Shown piece by piece: positions 1-7,609 of a DNA stretch of 14,845 nucleotides. A program made the translations under genes and the position numbers. The stretch is from Candidatus Peregrinibacteria bacterium (GTDB lineage Bacteria > Patescibacteriota > Gracilibacteria > UBA1369). The stretch covers positions 1 through 14,845 of the forward strand of contig WJLA01000044.1 of NCBI GenBank assembly GCA_014728765.1, given 5' to 3'. The notes beneath the pieces were generated by a model. The model was not told the origin of the DNA. It saw nothing but the letters and a program-made list of their open reading frames with translations, and did no database searches. The first letter of the stretch is position 1; each line of letters starts with the position of its first letter.

Positions 1-2364
1 GAAATAACCGGTTCGAATTGTTTTCCCGATGTCAATGAACAATGGTTTGCAAAATACATTTGCAAAGCTCAATCGGAAAATATTATCAGTGGTTATCCGG
101 ATGGAGAATTCAAACCTGCCGAAGAAATAAATTTTTCCGAGGCTGCTAAAATTTTGGCAAATACATACCAAATTTCTGAAAAACAAGAAGATCCTGAAAT
201 TTGGTTTAGGAATTATATCAAGGCATTACAAGATAAGAAGGCTATTCCGCTTTCAGTAGAATATTTGGATGAGCTTATAACCAGAGATGAAATGACGGAA
301 ATCATCTGGAGACTTGAAACCAATCAAAATCAAAAAGCATCCAGAACTTTTGAAGAGTTAACGGGTGAAGGGCTTGTCACAGTTAACTCTTGTTCAGAAT
401 TGGAACAGAGACTGGCTATTACAAATTCACAAAATAATCACTATCGTGGTGATGGCTTCATTGAATTGGAAGAAGCTGATTTCGCACCTGCTACAACTTC
501 GGATTCAGTTAGTAAAGAAGCTGCACCTGGAGGTGGAGGAGGAGCTGCCGGTGATTTTTCCACAACAAATATTCAAGAAGAAGGAGTAGACGAAGCTGAT
601 ATAATTAAAAACGATGGAAAATATATATATTTGATTAAAGGAAATTCCGTTCGGATTATTGAGGCTTATCCCGCTAATCAATTAAGTGAAATTATTAGTT
701 TTGAACTTGGTGAAGAAAATGGTTTCAATCCGTCGGAAATGTATTTGGATGGAGATCAATTGACTGTGATCGGAAATTCATATCAACCATATACATATTC
801 AGATAGTCAATCGGAAACATCAATTTATCGACCTAGCTCTAAAACCAAGGTATTTATCGTTGATGTAACAGACAAACAAAAGCCCAAGGTTGAAAGAACG
901 GTAGAGTTTGAGGGTAATTATCGAGATTCTAGAAAAATTGACGATACTTTGTATACTATAGTAAATCTATATCCGTTTTATCATTACGATTATCTGGAAC
1001 CTCTTGGTGAAGAATTTGAAGAAACCTTACCTAAAATGTTTGATTCTAGCGAAGAACGAGCAAAAGCTGTTGCGGAATGCGGAGACATTAGAATTTTACC
1101 AAAACCTAATTCTAACAATTATCTAATTTCAGCTGCTATTCCTTTAAACGATAAAACTCAGCCGGTTGATACTGAAGTATTGATCGGAAATGCTGAACAA
1201 ACATATGCTTCTCCAAATAACTTGTATGTTGCCAGAACCGATTGGAATTGGGGATATAGAAACTTAGATCAAACAAAATCTAAGATTTATAAGTTCGCAT
1301 TACGAGAAAATGAAATTGAATATGTGGCTGAAGGAGAAGTCCCCGGCACTATTCTAAATCAATTTTCAATGGATGAACACAGAGGAAATTTTAGAGTTGC
1401 TACAACTAGCAATTCTTCAACAGAACAAACAAACGGAGTTTATATTCTCGATGAAAATCTTGAAGAATTGGGTTCAGTGGATGGGTTGGCACCGGATGAA
1501 AGAATTTACTCAGTTAGATTCATGGGAGATAGGGGATATATGGTAACCTTCAAAACCGTTGATCCATTATTTGTTCTTGATCTGTCCAATTCTAGTGATC
1601 CAAAAGTATTGGGAGAATTGAAAATCCCGGGTTTCAGTGATTATTTACATCCTTACGACGAAAATCATTTAATCGGCTTTGGAAAAGATGCTGAAGAAAT
1701 TGAAGGTCAAGATTGGGCACAATTTCATGGATTTAAAATGGGACTGTTTGACGTATCAGATCCGGAAAATCCCCAAGAATTGTATACTGAAAGCATAGGT
1801 GAAAGAGGCACCTCTTCCGAATTGCTTTATAATCACAAGGCATTGCTTTTTGACAAAGAAAAAGACTTGATAGCATTTCCAATAACAGTTCACGAATACC
1901 AAGACCTTCCAATCTGCAGAGATTTCACTTATTCAACTTGTCCTGAAAAGTGTACCAAGGTATGTTCTCCTGAAAGCTGTGTATATGAAGATGGCGTTAA
2001 GATTTGTTCAACAGATTGTGATGGTCCGAACAGCTGTGTTGAACCTGCAAATCAATATGCTGAACCAACTTTTGTGGGAGCATATGTTTATGGACTTGAT
2101 TTGGAAGAAGGCTTTAATTTTAAAGGTAGAATCACTCATCTAAGTGATGAGGAGCAGTTAGATCTCTTAAAAGACGGATGGCTTAAAGATTATGAGAAAC
2201 AAATTAAAAGAATTATCTATATAGGAGAAAATTTATATACCGTGTCTTTTTCTAACGTTAAAGTCAATGATTTGGAAACACTGGAAGCAATTGAAATGAT
2301 AGACTTGGCCGAAGCAAATTATAAATTGCATTATGGAATACCTGAACCGCTTATAGCTGAATAG
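1..2364 (+). CDS. SLH-domain surface protein with C-terminal beta-propeller (5' partial)
   Basis: The frame is open to the first base, so the N-terminus lies outside the window; a TTG at 154 is not the true start. Of the 787 visible residues, about 8-48 form an S-layer homology repeat (FPDVNEQWFAKY, then SGYPDGEFKP), and about 62-105 form a weaker second repeat ending ITRDEMTEIIWRL. SLH repeats usually anchor proteins to cell-wall polymers, so this is probably an exported surface protein. A Gly-rich linker (176-184) precedes a region opening NIQEEGVDEADIIKNDG (190-206), the signature of the secreted WD40-like beta-propeller family (COG4880/PF09826), which runs to the C-terminus. Residues 639-679 are an insertion with eight cysteines, likely disulfide-bonded or metal-binding. 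The propeller's ligand is unknown. The gene stands alone and ends 18 bp before a strong terminator. I am sure of the domains, not of the role. Confidence 0.88.
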   Translation, partial: EITGSNCFPDVNEQWFAKYICKAQSENIISGYPDGEFKPAEEINFSEAAKILANTYQISEKQEDPEIWFRNYIKALQDKKAIPLSVEYLDELITRDEMTEIIWRLETNQNQKASRTFEELTGEGLVTVNSCSELEQRLAITNSQNNHYRGDGFIELEEADFAPATTSDSVSKEAAPGGGGGAAGDFSTTNIQEEGVDEADIIKNDGKYIYLIKGNSVRIIEAYPANQLSEIISFELGEENGFNPSEMYLDGDQLTVIGNSYQPYTYSDSQSETSIYRPSSKTKVFIVDVTDKQKPKVERTVEFEGNYRDSRKIDDTLYTIVNLYPFYHYDYLEPLGEEFEETLPKMFDSSEERAKAVAECGDIRILPKPNSNNYLISAAIPLNDKTQPVDTEVLIGNAEQTYASPNNLYVARTDWNWGYRNLDQTKSKIYKFALRENEIEYVAEGEVPGTILNQFSMDEHRGNFRVATTSNSSTEQTNGVYILDENLEELGSVDGLAPDERIYSVRFMGDRGYMVTFKTVDPLFVLDLSNSSDPKVLGELKIPGFSDYLHPYDENHLIGFGKDAEEIEGQDWAQFHGFKMGLFDVSDPENPQELYTESIGERGTSSELLYNHKALLFDKEKDLIAFPITVHEYQDLPICRDFTYSTCPEKCTKVCSPESCVYEDGVKICSTDCDGPNSCVEPANQYAEPTFVGAYVYGLDLEEGFNFKGRITHLSDEEQLDLLKDGWLKDYEKQIKRIIYIGENLYTVSFSNVKVNDLETLEAIEMIDLAEANYKLHYGIPEPLIAE

Positions 2365-2382
2365 AATACATTAAAAATCATG

Positions 2383-2410
2383 AAAGGCCGCCCCATTCGG
2401 GGCGGCCTTT
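2383..2410. terminator. Strong GC-rich hairpin terminator between convergent genes
   Basis: A perfect 12-bp stem (AAAGGCCGCCCC / GGGGCGGCCTTT) encloses the 4-nt loop ATTC. On the + strand it runs into TTTTATT, a good intrinsic terminator for the SLH/beta-propeller gene ending at 2364. The arms start with AAA and end with TTT, so it may also act on the - strand transcript of the lipoprotein operon ending at 2421, although the T-tract on that side is shorter. Confidence 0.9.
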
Positions 2411-2420
2411 TATTAAACCT

Positions 2421-3176
2421 TTATTTAAAATATCCAAAAATATGACTTGTAAACATCGAAGGTTCATCAATTGAAGTCAGGCTGGTTGTTGAAGTTCTTT
2501 CCACAAAAACAAAGTCTTTGTTTTTCATTAAATTGGCAATTACGTAAATTGTCTCAGGTGAGTCTATTGCTATGGATTCTTTGTTTGACGGGTTAATTGT
2601 CTTAGCCATAGACATAATTTCTTTGTAATCAACACTATCATGATACGAAAGCCACTCAATTATTCTATTATCATTTTCTAATGCCGCTGATTCGAATTCC
2701 AAGTGAGTAAAATCAATGCTGGCAATAATCAAAACTTCACCTCGCGCCATATTTCTAATCTGATCAATTAAATTGTCGAGTCTTTCTTTAGGAGTATCAT
2801 TTTTTAATGTTATTGAAATCAATTCAGAATTGCGAAGGTATTTCTTAATGAAAGGAAAATGATTGGTAATTCCATGATCTTTAGCAATTGCCTCTTTGTT
2901 TGGTTCTGCATTCGAATTGGCTGCAAAATCTTGATTATCGGTTTGAATAAAGTTAAAACCATGCCCAAAATGATTTGGACCAATTAAATAGATCTGATCA
3001 AAATCATTATCAAGTCCTGCATATAATTGACCAATTTTTTGTTCCACCAATAAATGATGAGGTACCAGCATTCCTTCAAAACTAACATCTTTTTCATTTC
3101 CACAAGCTGTCAGAAAAGCACCTGTCAAAACAATGACAAGTGCTTTAAATAAAAATATTTTTGAAATTAATTCCAT
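2421..3176 (-). CDS. MEMO/LigB-like lipoprotein (AmmeMemoRadiSam protein B family, divergent)
   Basis: This 251-aa protein begins with a lipoprotein signal peptide (hydrophobic stretch, lipobox LTAC, C25), so it should be exported and lipid-anchored. The rest resembles the MEMO1 family, which is related to class III extradiol dioxygenases. GMLVPHH (35-41) and IGPNHFGHG (65-73) supply the two family histidines, and ASIDFTH (152-158) matches the family SDFSH motif. The third metal ligand of human MEMO1, a cysteine in a CG motif near the C-terminus, is not seen; the corresponding stretch reads IAIDSPET. The protein may therefore bind metal differently or lack the usual chemistry. Its ATG overlaps the end of the upstream lipoprotein gene by 10 nt, suggesting coupled translation. 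No AMMECR1 or radical SAM partner is nearby. The fold is fairly sure; the function is unknown. Confidence 0.75.
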   Translation of the reverse strand: MELISKIFLFKALVIVLTGAFLTACGNEKDVSFEGMLVPHHLLVEQKIGQLYAGLDNDFDQIYLIGPNHFGHGFNFIQTDNQDFAANSNAEPNKEAIAKDHGITNHFPFIKKYLRNSELISITLKNDTPKERLDNLIDQIRNMARGEVLIIASIDFTHLEFESAALENDNRIIEWLSYHDSVDYKEIMSMAKTINPSNKESIAIDSPETIYVIANLMKNKDFVFVERTSTTSLTSIDEPSMFTSHIFGYFK

Positions 3177-4915
3177 GGCTTGCTAGAGGTTCCTCCCCAT
3201 TCGATAACGGTAAATCCGATTCTGGGTTTTGAGCTTAAAAATTGTTCAGGCAAATCAAGTGGAGCAAAGAGTGGTTGATAATACATAAATACTCTAATCA
3301 AGGTATCAGGCTCAGGAGAAATGTTGAGTGGGGCAATTTTATTAAATTCTTCAGTTCCAATAAAACTCACAAAAACATATGGTTCAGGATTATCCAACAT
3401 AATCGGCAGCCAGAATTCCATAAAATCCGCTTTTTCAATTTCATTAAGTCCAAGTTTTGACAAACTTTCGTTTAAGAAATTTTCTAAATCTGCTTTAGCA
3501 ATCGAAAAACCTGAATCAATCTTGGCGTTATCCTCATCATGTCCTTCCCAGAAAAGATAAGGATAAACCGCATTATCCGCTAAATTCAAAAGTGAACCAT
3601 CCGGATAAGCTATTACATTCCAGCCGTTTTCTCCATGCTCAGGCACAGTTACAGTAAATTCATCGATATCAACTGAAACTTTCAAATTCATAGGATTTTC
3701 CGGATAAAGATAGATAACCGGTTTGCCACATTCAGCCAAAATTTTTACATCATTGTTTACTATCGCTGAATATCTTCCAAGCGGATCTTGCCAGAATAAT
3801 AGGTAATCATTATCAACATATTCCTCAAAGGTCATATCTTCATACTGAAATTTGATAGAGGCAAAATATCTGTTTAATGATCCATTGGCAGTTGTATCAA
3901 AAGTCGGATCTTCATAAGGTTCTTCCCCTAAATATTCAGGATCACTAACCACATACAAATCTATTCCTCCCGAAGTGGTTGCAATTTTTTCCAATTCGCC
4001 GGGTTTAACCTTCTCCAAATAATAGCTGTCCAATATTGCACCGCATCCTCTATGAACTGGAGAATAATTATCCGGAATATTTTCATCCGGTCTATCATCA
4101 TCCCAGACAATATAATCAGTAGGTCCGGTAAACATGCCTGAATAAAAGCTATAAGCACTTATAGTTCCATCATCGTTCCAAACTTCCAAGTAACCGGTAC
4201 TATCATTTTGATAAACTTCCCCGACCGTTTCATCAACAAAAGCCACATTTTGATCATTTCTATCAAAATCTACCCACAAATCATAAATTTTATTTACCAT
4301 AATAGCCACTTCATCCGAGTCAGGAAAAGGAATTTCATCTTTACTTTCAAGATCTGAAAATTCAACCGCAATATCTTTTGTTTCCAACATTTCATCAATA
4401 AGTCCGGTTTCAAGTACTATTTGTGAATAATGAGGGAAAAACACAAGCTCTCTTGTCTCAGGATTATAAGCAAATCTATAATAATCCATTTGAAAACAAG
4501 GCCCCTCGCATCTAACTTCTACTATCAATAGCTTCCATCCTTCATAAGGAGCTTTCAAAATATCACCCACTTCGTATCCAACAATCAACTCGTCTGGCAA
4601 TTGTATTTCTTCATTATTGGCATCACTACCGATATAAACTCTGTAGTTTTTTAAAATGCTTTGTTCATAAAGGTCCCAGAAGCTATCTCCCAGAGTGATT
4701 GGTTTTTCATAGAAGTCCAAGTCATTCATTGAATTGGCTGTTTCCGATTCTTCAGCGGATTCCGAATCAACAATTTCAACTACACTATTAACTTTTTGAT
4801 CTGAATCAGTGGATTCGGTTTTTGTTTGATTACTATTGGTTGGAAATTCGCAACCGGCAAAAATACCAGCAGAAATAAATATCATGAAAACCAAACCGGC
4901 AATAATATTTTTCAT
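3167..4915 (-). CDS. Large acidic lipoprotein with CGKPVIYLYP motif, function unknown
   Basis: This 582-aa protein has a signal peptide with a lipoprotein-type end (IFAGC, C22; phenylalanine at -3 is not classical). A Ser/Thr/Glu/Asp-rich linker (about 25-65) then leads to a large acidic, aromatic-rich ectodomain. Around residue 396 is CGKPVIYLYPENP, and near the end is GFTVIEWGGTSS (567-578). I recognise these two motifs as recurring in uncharacterised exported proteins of Patescibacteria, but I know no tested function. Cysteines outside the lipobox are sparse, including a CEGPC motif in the first third. It is the first gene of a two-gene - strand unit; the MEMO-like lipoprotein starts inside its last codons, so the two products may act together on the cell surface. 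No enzyme motif was recognised. Confidence 0.8.
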   Translation of the reverse strand: MKNIIAGLVFMIFISAGIFAGCEFPTNSNQTKTESTDSDQKVNSVVEIVDSESAEESETANSMNDLDFYEKPITLGDSFWDLYEQSILKNYRVYIGSDANNEEIQLPDELIVGYEVGDILKAPYEGWKLLIVEVRCEGPCFQMDYYRFAYNPETRELVFFPHYSQIVLETGLIDEMLETKDIAVEFSDLESKDEIPFPDSDEVAIMVNKIYDLWVDFDRNDQNVAFVDETVGEVYQNDSTGYLEVWNDDGTISAYSFYSGMFTGPTDYIVWDDDRPDENIPDNYSPVHRGCGAILDSYYLEKVKPGELEKIATTSGGIDLYVVSDPEYLGEEPYEDPTFDTTANGSLNRYFASIKFQYEDMTFEEYVDNDYLLFWQDPLGRYSAIVNNDVKILAECGKPVIYLYPENPMNLKVSVDIDEFTVTVPEHGENGWNVIAYPDGSLLNLADNAVYPYLFWEGHDEDNAKIDSGFSIAKADLENFLNESLSKLGLNEIEKADFMEFWLPIMLDNPEPYVFVSFIGTEEFNKIAPLNISPEPDTLIRVFMYYQPLFAPLDLPEQFLSSKPRIGFTVIEWGGTSSKPWN

Positions 4916-4938
4916 AAATTAAATTAAGTTATTTAATA

Positions 4939-4965
4939 ATTATTCCAAAATATTTGCAAAGTCAA
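4939..4965 (-). promoter_or_regulatory. Possible sigma-70-type promoter for the lipoprotein pair
   Basis: Upstream of the 582-aa lipoprotein gene the - strand reads TTGACT (4960-4965), 15 bp, then AATAAT (4939-4944). The -35 is close to consensus and the -10 matches 5 of 6 bases, but the spacing is shorter than the usual 17. No Shine-Dalgarno is visible before the ATG at 4915. The call rests on sequence resemblance in an AT-rich gap only. Confidence 0.35.
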
Positions 4966-4989
4966 AAGAAAAGTCTAAATATCCGACCT

Positions 4990-5943
4990 TTATAAAAACA
5001 ATCTGGAAAATATATATATGAAAAAGAAAATCAAGAAAAATATCCCTTCCCATTTGTGGAGAATTTGCTTTTTACCAATATGCATAAAAACAAACAATAA
5101 TATTGCTGCCGCTAACATAATAAAAAGATCGAAATTTCTTCCTTCAATCACACCCACAGGTTGAATTACAGCTGTCAGACCCAGTACCCAGCATATATTA
5201 AAAATATTTGAACCTACCACATTACCGATAGCAATATCACTGTGTTTTTTATAAGCGGCTACAGCGGAAGCAGCCAACTCAGGTAAAGATGTACCGATAG
5301 CAACAATGGTTAGACCTATCACACCTTCGGAAAGACCAAAATTTCCGGCAATTGCACTGGCACCATTTACAATCCACTGACCACCAAGCGCAAGACCGAT
5401 AGATCCGATAACAAACATTAAAATTGCTTTCCAAATGGGCATTTTTTTTATTTCTTCAACTTCTATCGGCTTATCATTAAATGAAAGATGTATGATATAT
5501 GCCATAAAAACACTGAACAAACTTAACAAGATTAATCCGTCCGATCTGGAAATCAATGCTACATTTGCTCCATCTAACCAAATATCATTTGCCAAAATAA
5601 TTAACACTATTGAAGCCAAAATACTCAATGGCAATTCACTCCAGACAGTATTATTTTTAACAGTCAGTGGATAAATAATTGCTGATACACCCAAAATCAA
5701 GAAAATATTTGATATATTTGATCCGACAATATTACCCATTGCCAAGTCAGAACTGCCTTGCATAGCGGAAAAAGTAGATACTATCAATTCCGGCATTGAA
5801 GTTCCAAGTGAAACTACGGTTAAGCCAATAATCAAATTGGAAATTTTAAATTTTTTGGCGATTGAGGCAGCTCCTTCCACCAAATAGTCCGCACCTTTGA
5901 TCAAGAAAATAAAACCCAGTATAAAAAGTAGATAGTTTAACAT
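4990..5943 (-). CDS. CaCA-family Na+/Ca2+ (cation/proton) antiporter, YrbG-like
   Basis: This 317-aa integral membrane protein belongs to the Ca2+:cation antiporter superfamily (PF01699), whose members usually export Ca2+ in exchange for Na+, K+ or H+. It has the diagnostic pair of inverted alpha-repeats. Repeat 1 holds GTSMPELIVS (47-56) and GNIVGSNISNI (70-80). Repeat 2 holds GTSLPELAAS (217-226) and GNVVGSNIFNI (240-250). The acidic residue in each GTS-PEL motif, which coordinates the ion, is present in both halves. About ten hydrophobic helices are spread over the length, and a short charged loop (about 157-168) links the halves, as in bacterial YrbG/MaX1-type exchangers. The length is typical. 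The gene lies 74 bp upstream of the lipoprotein pair and is divergent from the YbaK-like gene. The family is secure; ion specificity cannot be read from sequence. Confidence 0.93.
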   Translation of the reverse strand: MLNYLLFILGFIFLIKGADYLVEGAASIAKKFKISNLIIGLTVVSLGTSMPELIVSTFSAMQGSSDLAMGNIVGSNISNIFLILGVSAIIYPLTVKNNTVWSELPLSILASIVLIILANDIWLDGANVALISRSDGLILLSLFSVFMAYIIHLSFNDKPIEVEEIKKMPIWKAILMFVIGSIGLALGGQWIVNGASAIAGNFGLSEGVIGLTIVAIGTSLPELAASAVAAYKKHSDIAIGNVVGSNIFNICWVLGLTAVIQPVGVIEGRNFDLFIMLAAAILLFVFMHIGKKQILHKWEGIFFLIFFFIYIFSRLFL

Positions 5944-5985
5944 AAAAGATTAGACCTAATGCATTTATATGTTTATATTGGCAAT

Positions 5986-5994
5986 AGTATACCA
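5986..5994 (-). promoter_or_regulatory. Possible extended -10 promoter for the antiporter gene
   Basis: On the - strand the divergent gap reads TGGTATACT, matching an extended -10 element (TGn followed by TATACT), about 43 nt before the antiporter ATG at 5943. No convincing -35 is visible, which is acceptable for extended -10 promoters. A promoter for the divergent YbaK-like gene must lie in the same 77-bp gap but could not be pinned down. Confidence 0.4.
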
Positions 5995-6020
5995 TATCAT
6001 CATCAAAGGCGGAACTCATA

Positions 6021-6506
6021 ATGCAAAAACAAAAATTATACGAAATTTTAAATAAGTTAAATATAAGTTTTTTTGAACATCTTCATCCACCGATTTTCAC
6101 TGTTGAAGAAGGTAAAAAATTTGAAAGGAATCTTCAGGGAGGCAAAACAAAAAATCTTTTCGTCAGAAATGCCAAAGGTAATAATCATTATTTGATTGTT
6201 ATTGAAGCGGATAAAAGAGCTGATTTACAAAAAATAAGAGAGTATTTGAATGAGACCAAACTCAGTTTTGCCAGTAGTGAAAGATTAAAGAAATATTTAA
6301 ATTTGACACCCGGTTCAGTTGGAGTATTCGGATTAATTCATGATTCTGACAAGCAAGTTAAATTGATTGTCGATCAGGATTTATATCATCAAGATAATAT
6401 TAATTTTCACCCCAATCAAAACAATGCTACAGTTCGTATAACAATGGAAGGCCTTAAAACTTTTTTAAAACATACCGGCCATCAGCCGATGATTTTTAAA
6501 TTATGA
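6021..6506 (+). CDS. YbaK/ProX-type aminoacyl-tRNA deacylase
   Basis: This 161-aa protein matches the YbaK/EbsC/ProX superfamily, specifically the free-standing 'prolyl-tRNA synthetase associated' (PrdX, ProXp-ala) branch. These proteins hydrolyse mischarged aminoacyl-tRNA, typically Ala-tRNA(Pro), and so proofread translation in the cytoplasm. Family marks are HPPIFTVEEGKKF (22-34), KTKNLFVRN (42-50, with the conserved lysine that acts in editing), LSFASSERL (81-89), GSVGVFGLI (98-106) and NFHPNQNNATVRI (128-140). The length is usual for a stand-alone editor. An AAAGGCGGAA stretch 9-18 nt before the ATG might be a weak ribosome binding site. The stop TGA overlaps the hflX start (ATGA), implying coupled translation. 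Which tRNA/amino acid pair it edits is inferred from the family only. Confidence 0.9.
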   Translation: MQKQKLYEILNKLNISFFEHLHPPIFTVEEGKKFERNLQGGKTKNLFVRNAKGNNHYLIVIEADKRADLQKIREYLNETKLSFASSERLKKYLNLTPGSVGVFGLIHDSDKQVKLIVDQDLYHQDNINFHPNQNNATVRITMEGLKTFLKHTGHQPMIFKL

Positions 6507-7609
6507 AAAAAACAAATAAATTAAAAGCAATATTGGTAGATTGTGTTCCTCTTGAAACAACCAAAAAAGAGGCTGAAATCAGACTTGAAGAAGCGGAAAG
6601 TCTCATTAAAACATTTGGTGGATTGGTTCTTTTGAAAACTGTTCAAAAAAAATTCAAGCCTCAATATAAAACTTATCTCGGAACAGGAAAATTGGAGGAA
6701 TTGAAAGAAGAAGGAAAAAAACTGGGCGCAAATATTTTAATTGTCAACAATGAGCTCAAGCCCATGCAAACCTACAATTTGAGCGAAATTTTGCGACCGG
6801 AGGGAATTGAAGTATGGGATAGAATTGATTTGATTTTGAAGATATTTCAAAAGCATGCTGAAACCAAAGAGGCAAAATTGGAAATTGAATTGGCTAGCCT
6901 TAAGCATATGGGCCCCAGAATATATGGAATGGGTATGGAACTTTCAAGACAGGCGGGAGGAATTGGTGGAAGGGGTATTGGAGAAACAAATCTGGAAATA
7001 ATGAAACGTCATCTTGCCGAACATACCAGAAAAATTGAAAAGGACTTAGAAAAATGTCAGCAAAGTAGAGCACTGCATCGAGCAGGCAGAGCAAGAAAGA
7101 ACCTTAAAAATATCGGCATTATCGGTTATACCAATGTTGGAAAGTCAAGTCTTCTAAACGCTTTAACCAAAAAAGGAGCATATAGTGCCAATGAGCTTTT
7201 TGCTACTTTGGACACTAGAGTCGGGAAAATATATCTTAAAGAAGTTCAAAAAGAAGTTTTATTGACTGACACTATCGGTTTTATTCAAGATCTACCGACA
7301 ACGCTTATCAAATCATTCAATTCGACATTACAAGAAACGGTTTTTGCCGATTTACTATTACACGTAATTGACTTAAGCGATCCTCGATTTCAAGAAAAAA
7401 TTAATGTGGTGAACAATGTACTGGTTGATATAGGTGCCCATGATAAAAAGACAATTTATGTATTTAACAAAATTGATAAGCTACCTCTCGATTTCAATCA
7501 TCAAATGATCAAGAAAAGATACGATCGATTTTCGCCTGTATTTGTCTCTACTTACACCGGTGAAGGTTTGGAAAAACTCAAAAAAGAAATATCTAAACAG
7601 TTATTCTAA
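6503..7609 (+). CDS. hflX: HflX-family ribosome-associated GTPase
   Basis: This 368-aa protein has the two-part HflX layout. The N-terminal HflX domain carries YLGTGKLEEL (58-67) and a Gly-rich loop SRQAGGIGGRGIGETNLE (148-165). The TRAFAC GTPase domain holds G1 GYTNVGKSS (208-216), G3 DTIGF (256-260), G4 NKID (322-325) and a G5-like STYTGEG (349-355). HflX proteins bind 50S/70S ribosomes and can split stalled ones under stress. The Gly-rich loop departs from the usual RGGIGTRGPGETQLE form (P to I, Q to N), and G1 has V where A is common, so this is a divergent HflX. It overlaps the deacylase gene by 4 nt, and its 3' end overlaps the convergent pgl gene by 9 nt, leaving no room for a terminator. 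Confidence 0.93.
   Translation: MKKTNKLKAILVDCVPLETTKKEAEIRLEEAESLIKTFGGLVLLKTVQKKFKPQYKTYLGTGKLEELKEEGKKLGANILIVNNELKPMQTYNLSEILRPEGIEVWDRIDLILKIFQKHAETKEAKLEIELASLKHMGPRIYGMGMELSRQAGGIGGRGIGETNLEIMKRHLAEHTRKIEKDLEKCQQSRALHRAGRARKNLKNIGIIGYTNVGKSSLLNALTKKGAYSANELFATLDTRVGKIYLKEVQKEVLLTDTIGFIQDLPTTLIKSFNSTLQETVFADLLLHVIDLSDPRFQEKINVVNNVLVDIGAHDKKTIYVFNKIDKLPLDFNHQMIKKRYDRFSPVFVSTYTGEGLEKLKKEISKQLF

Noticed and set aside
154..2364. TTG at 154 as the start of the beta-propeller gene
   Set aside because: The frame stays open to base 1 and encodes a recognisable SLH repeat before this codon, so the gene is simply cut by the window edge.
3242..3560. Small + strand open frames inside the 582-aa lipoprotein gene (also seen inside the antiporter, hflX, gnd and GT4 genes)
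   Set aside because: They lie antisense or out of frame within well-supported genes and show no recognisable domain; AT-rich coding sequence gives such frames by chance.
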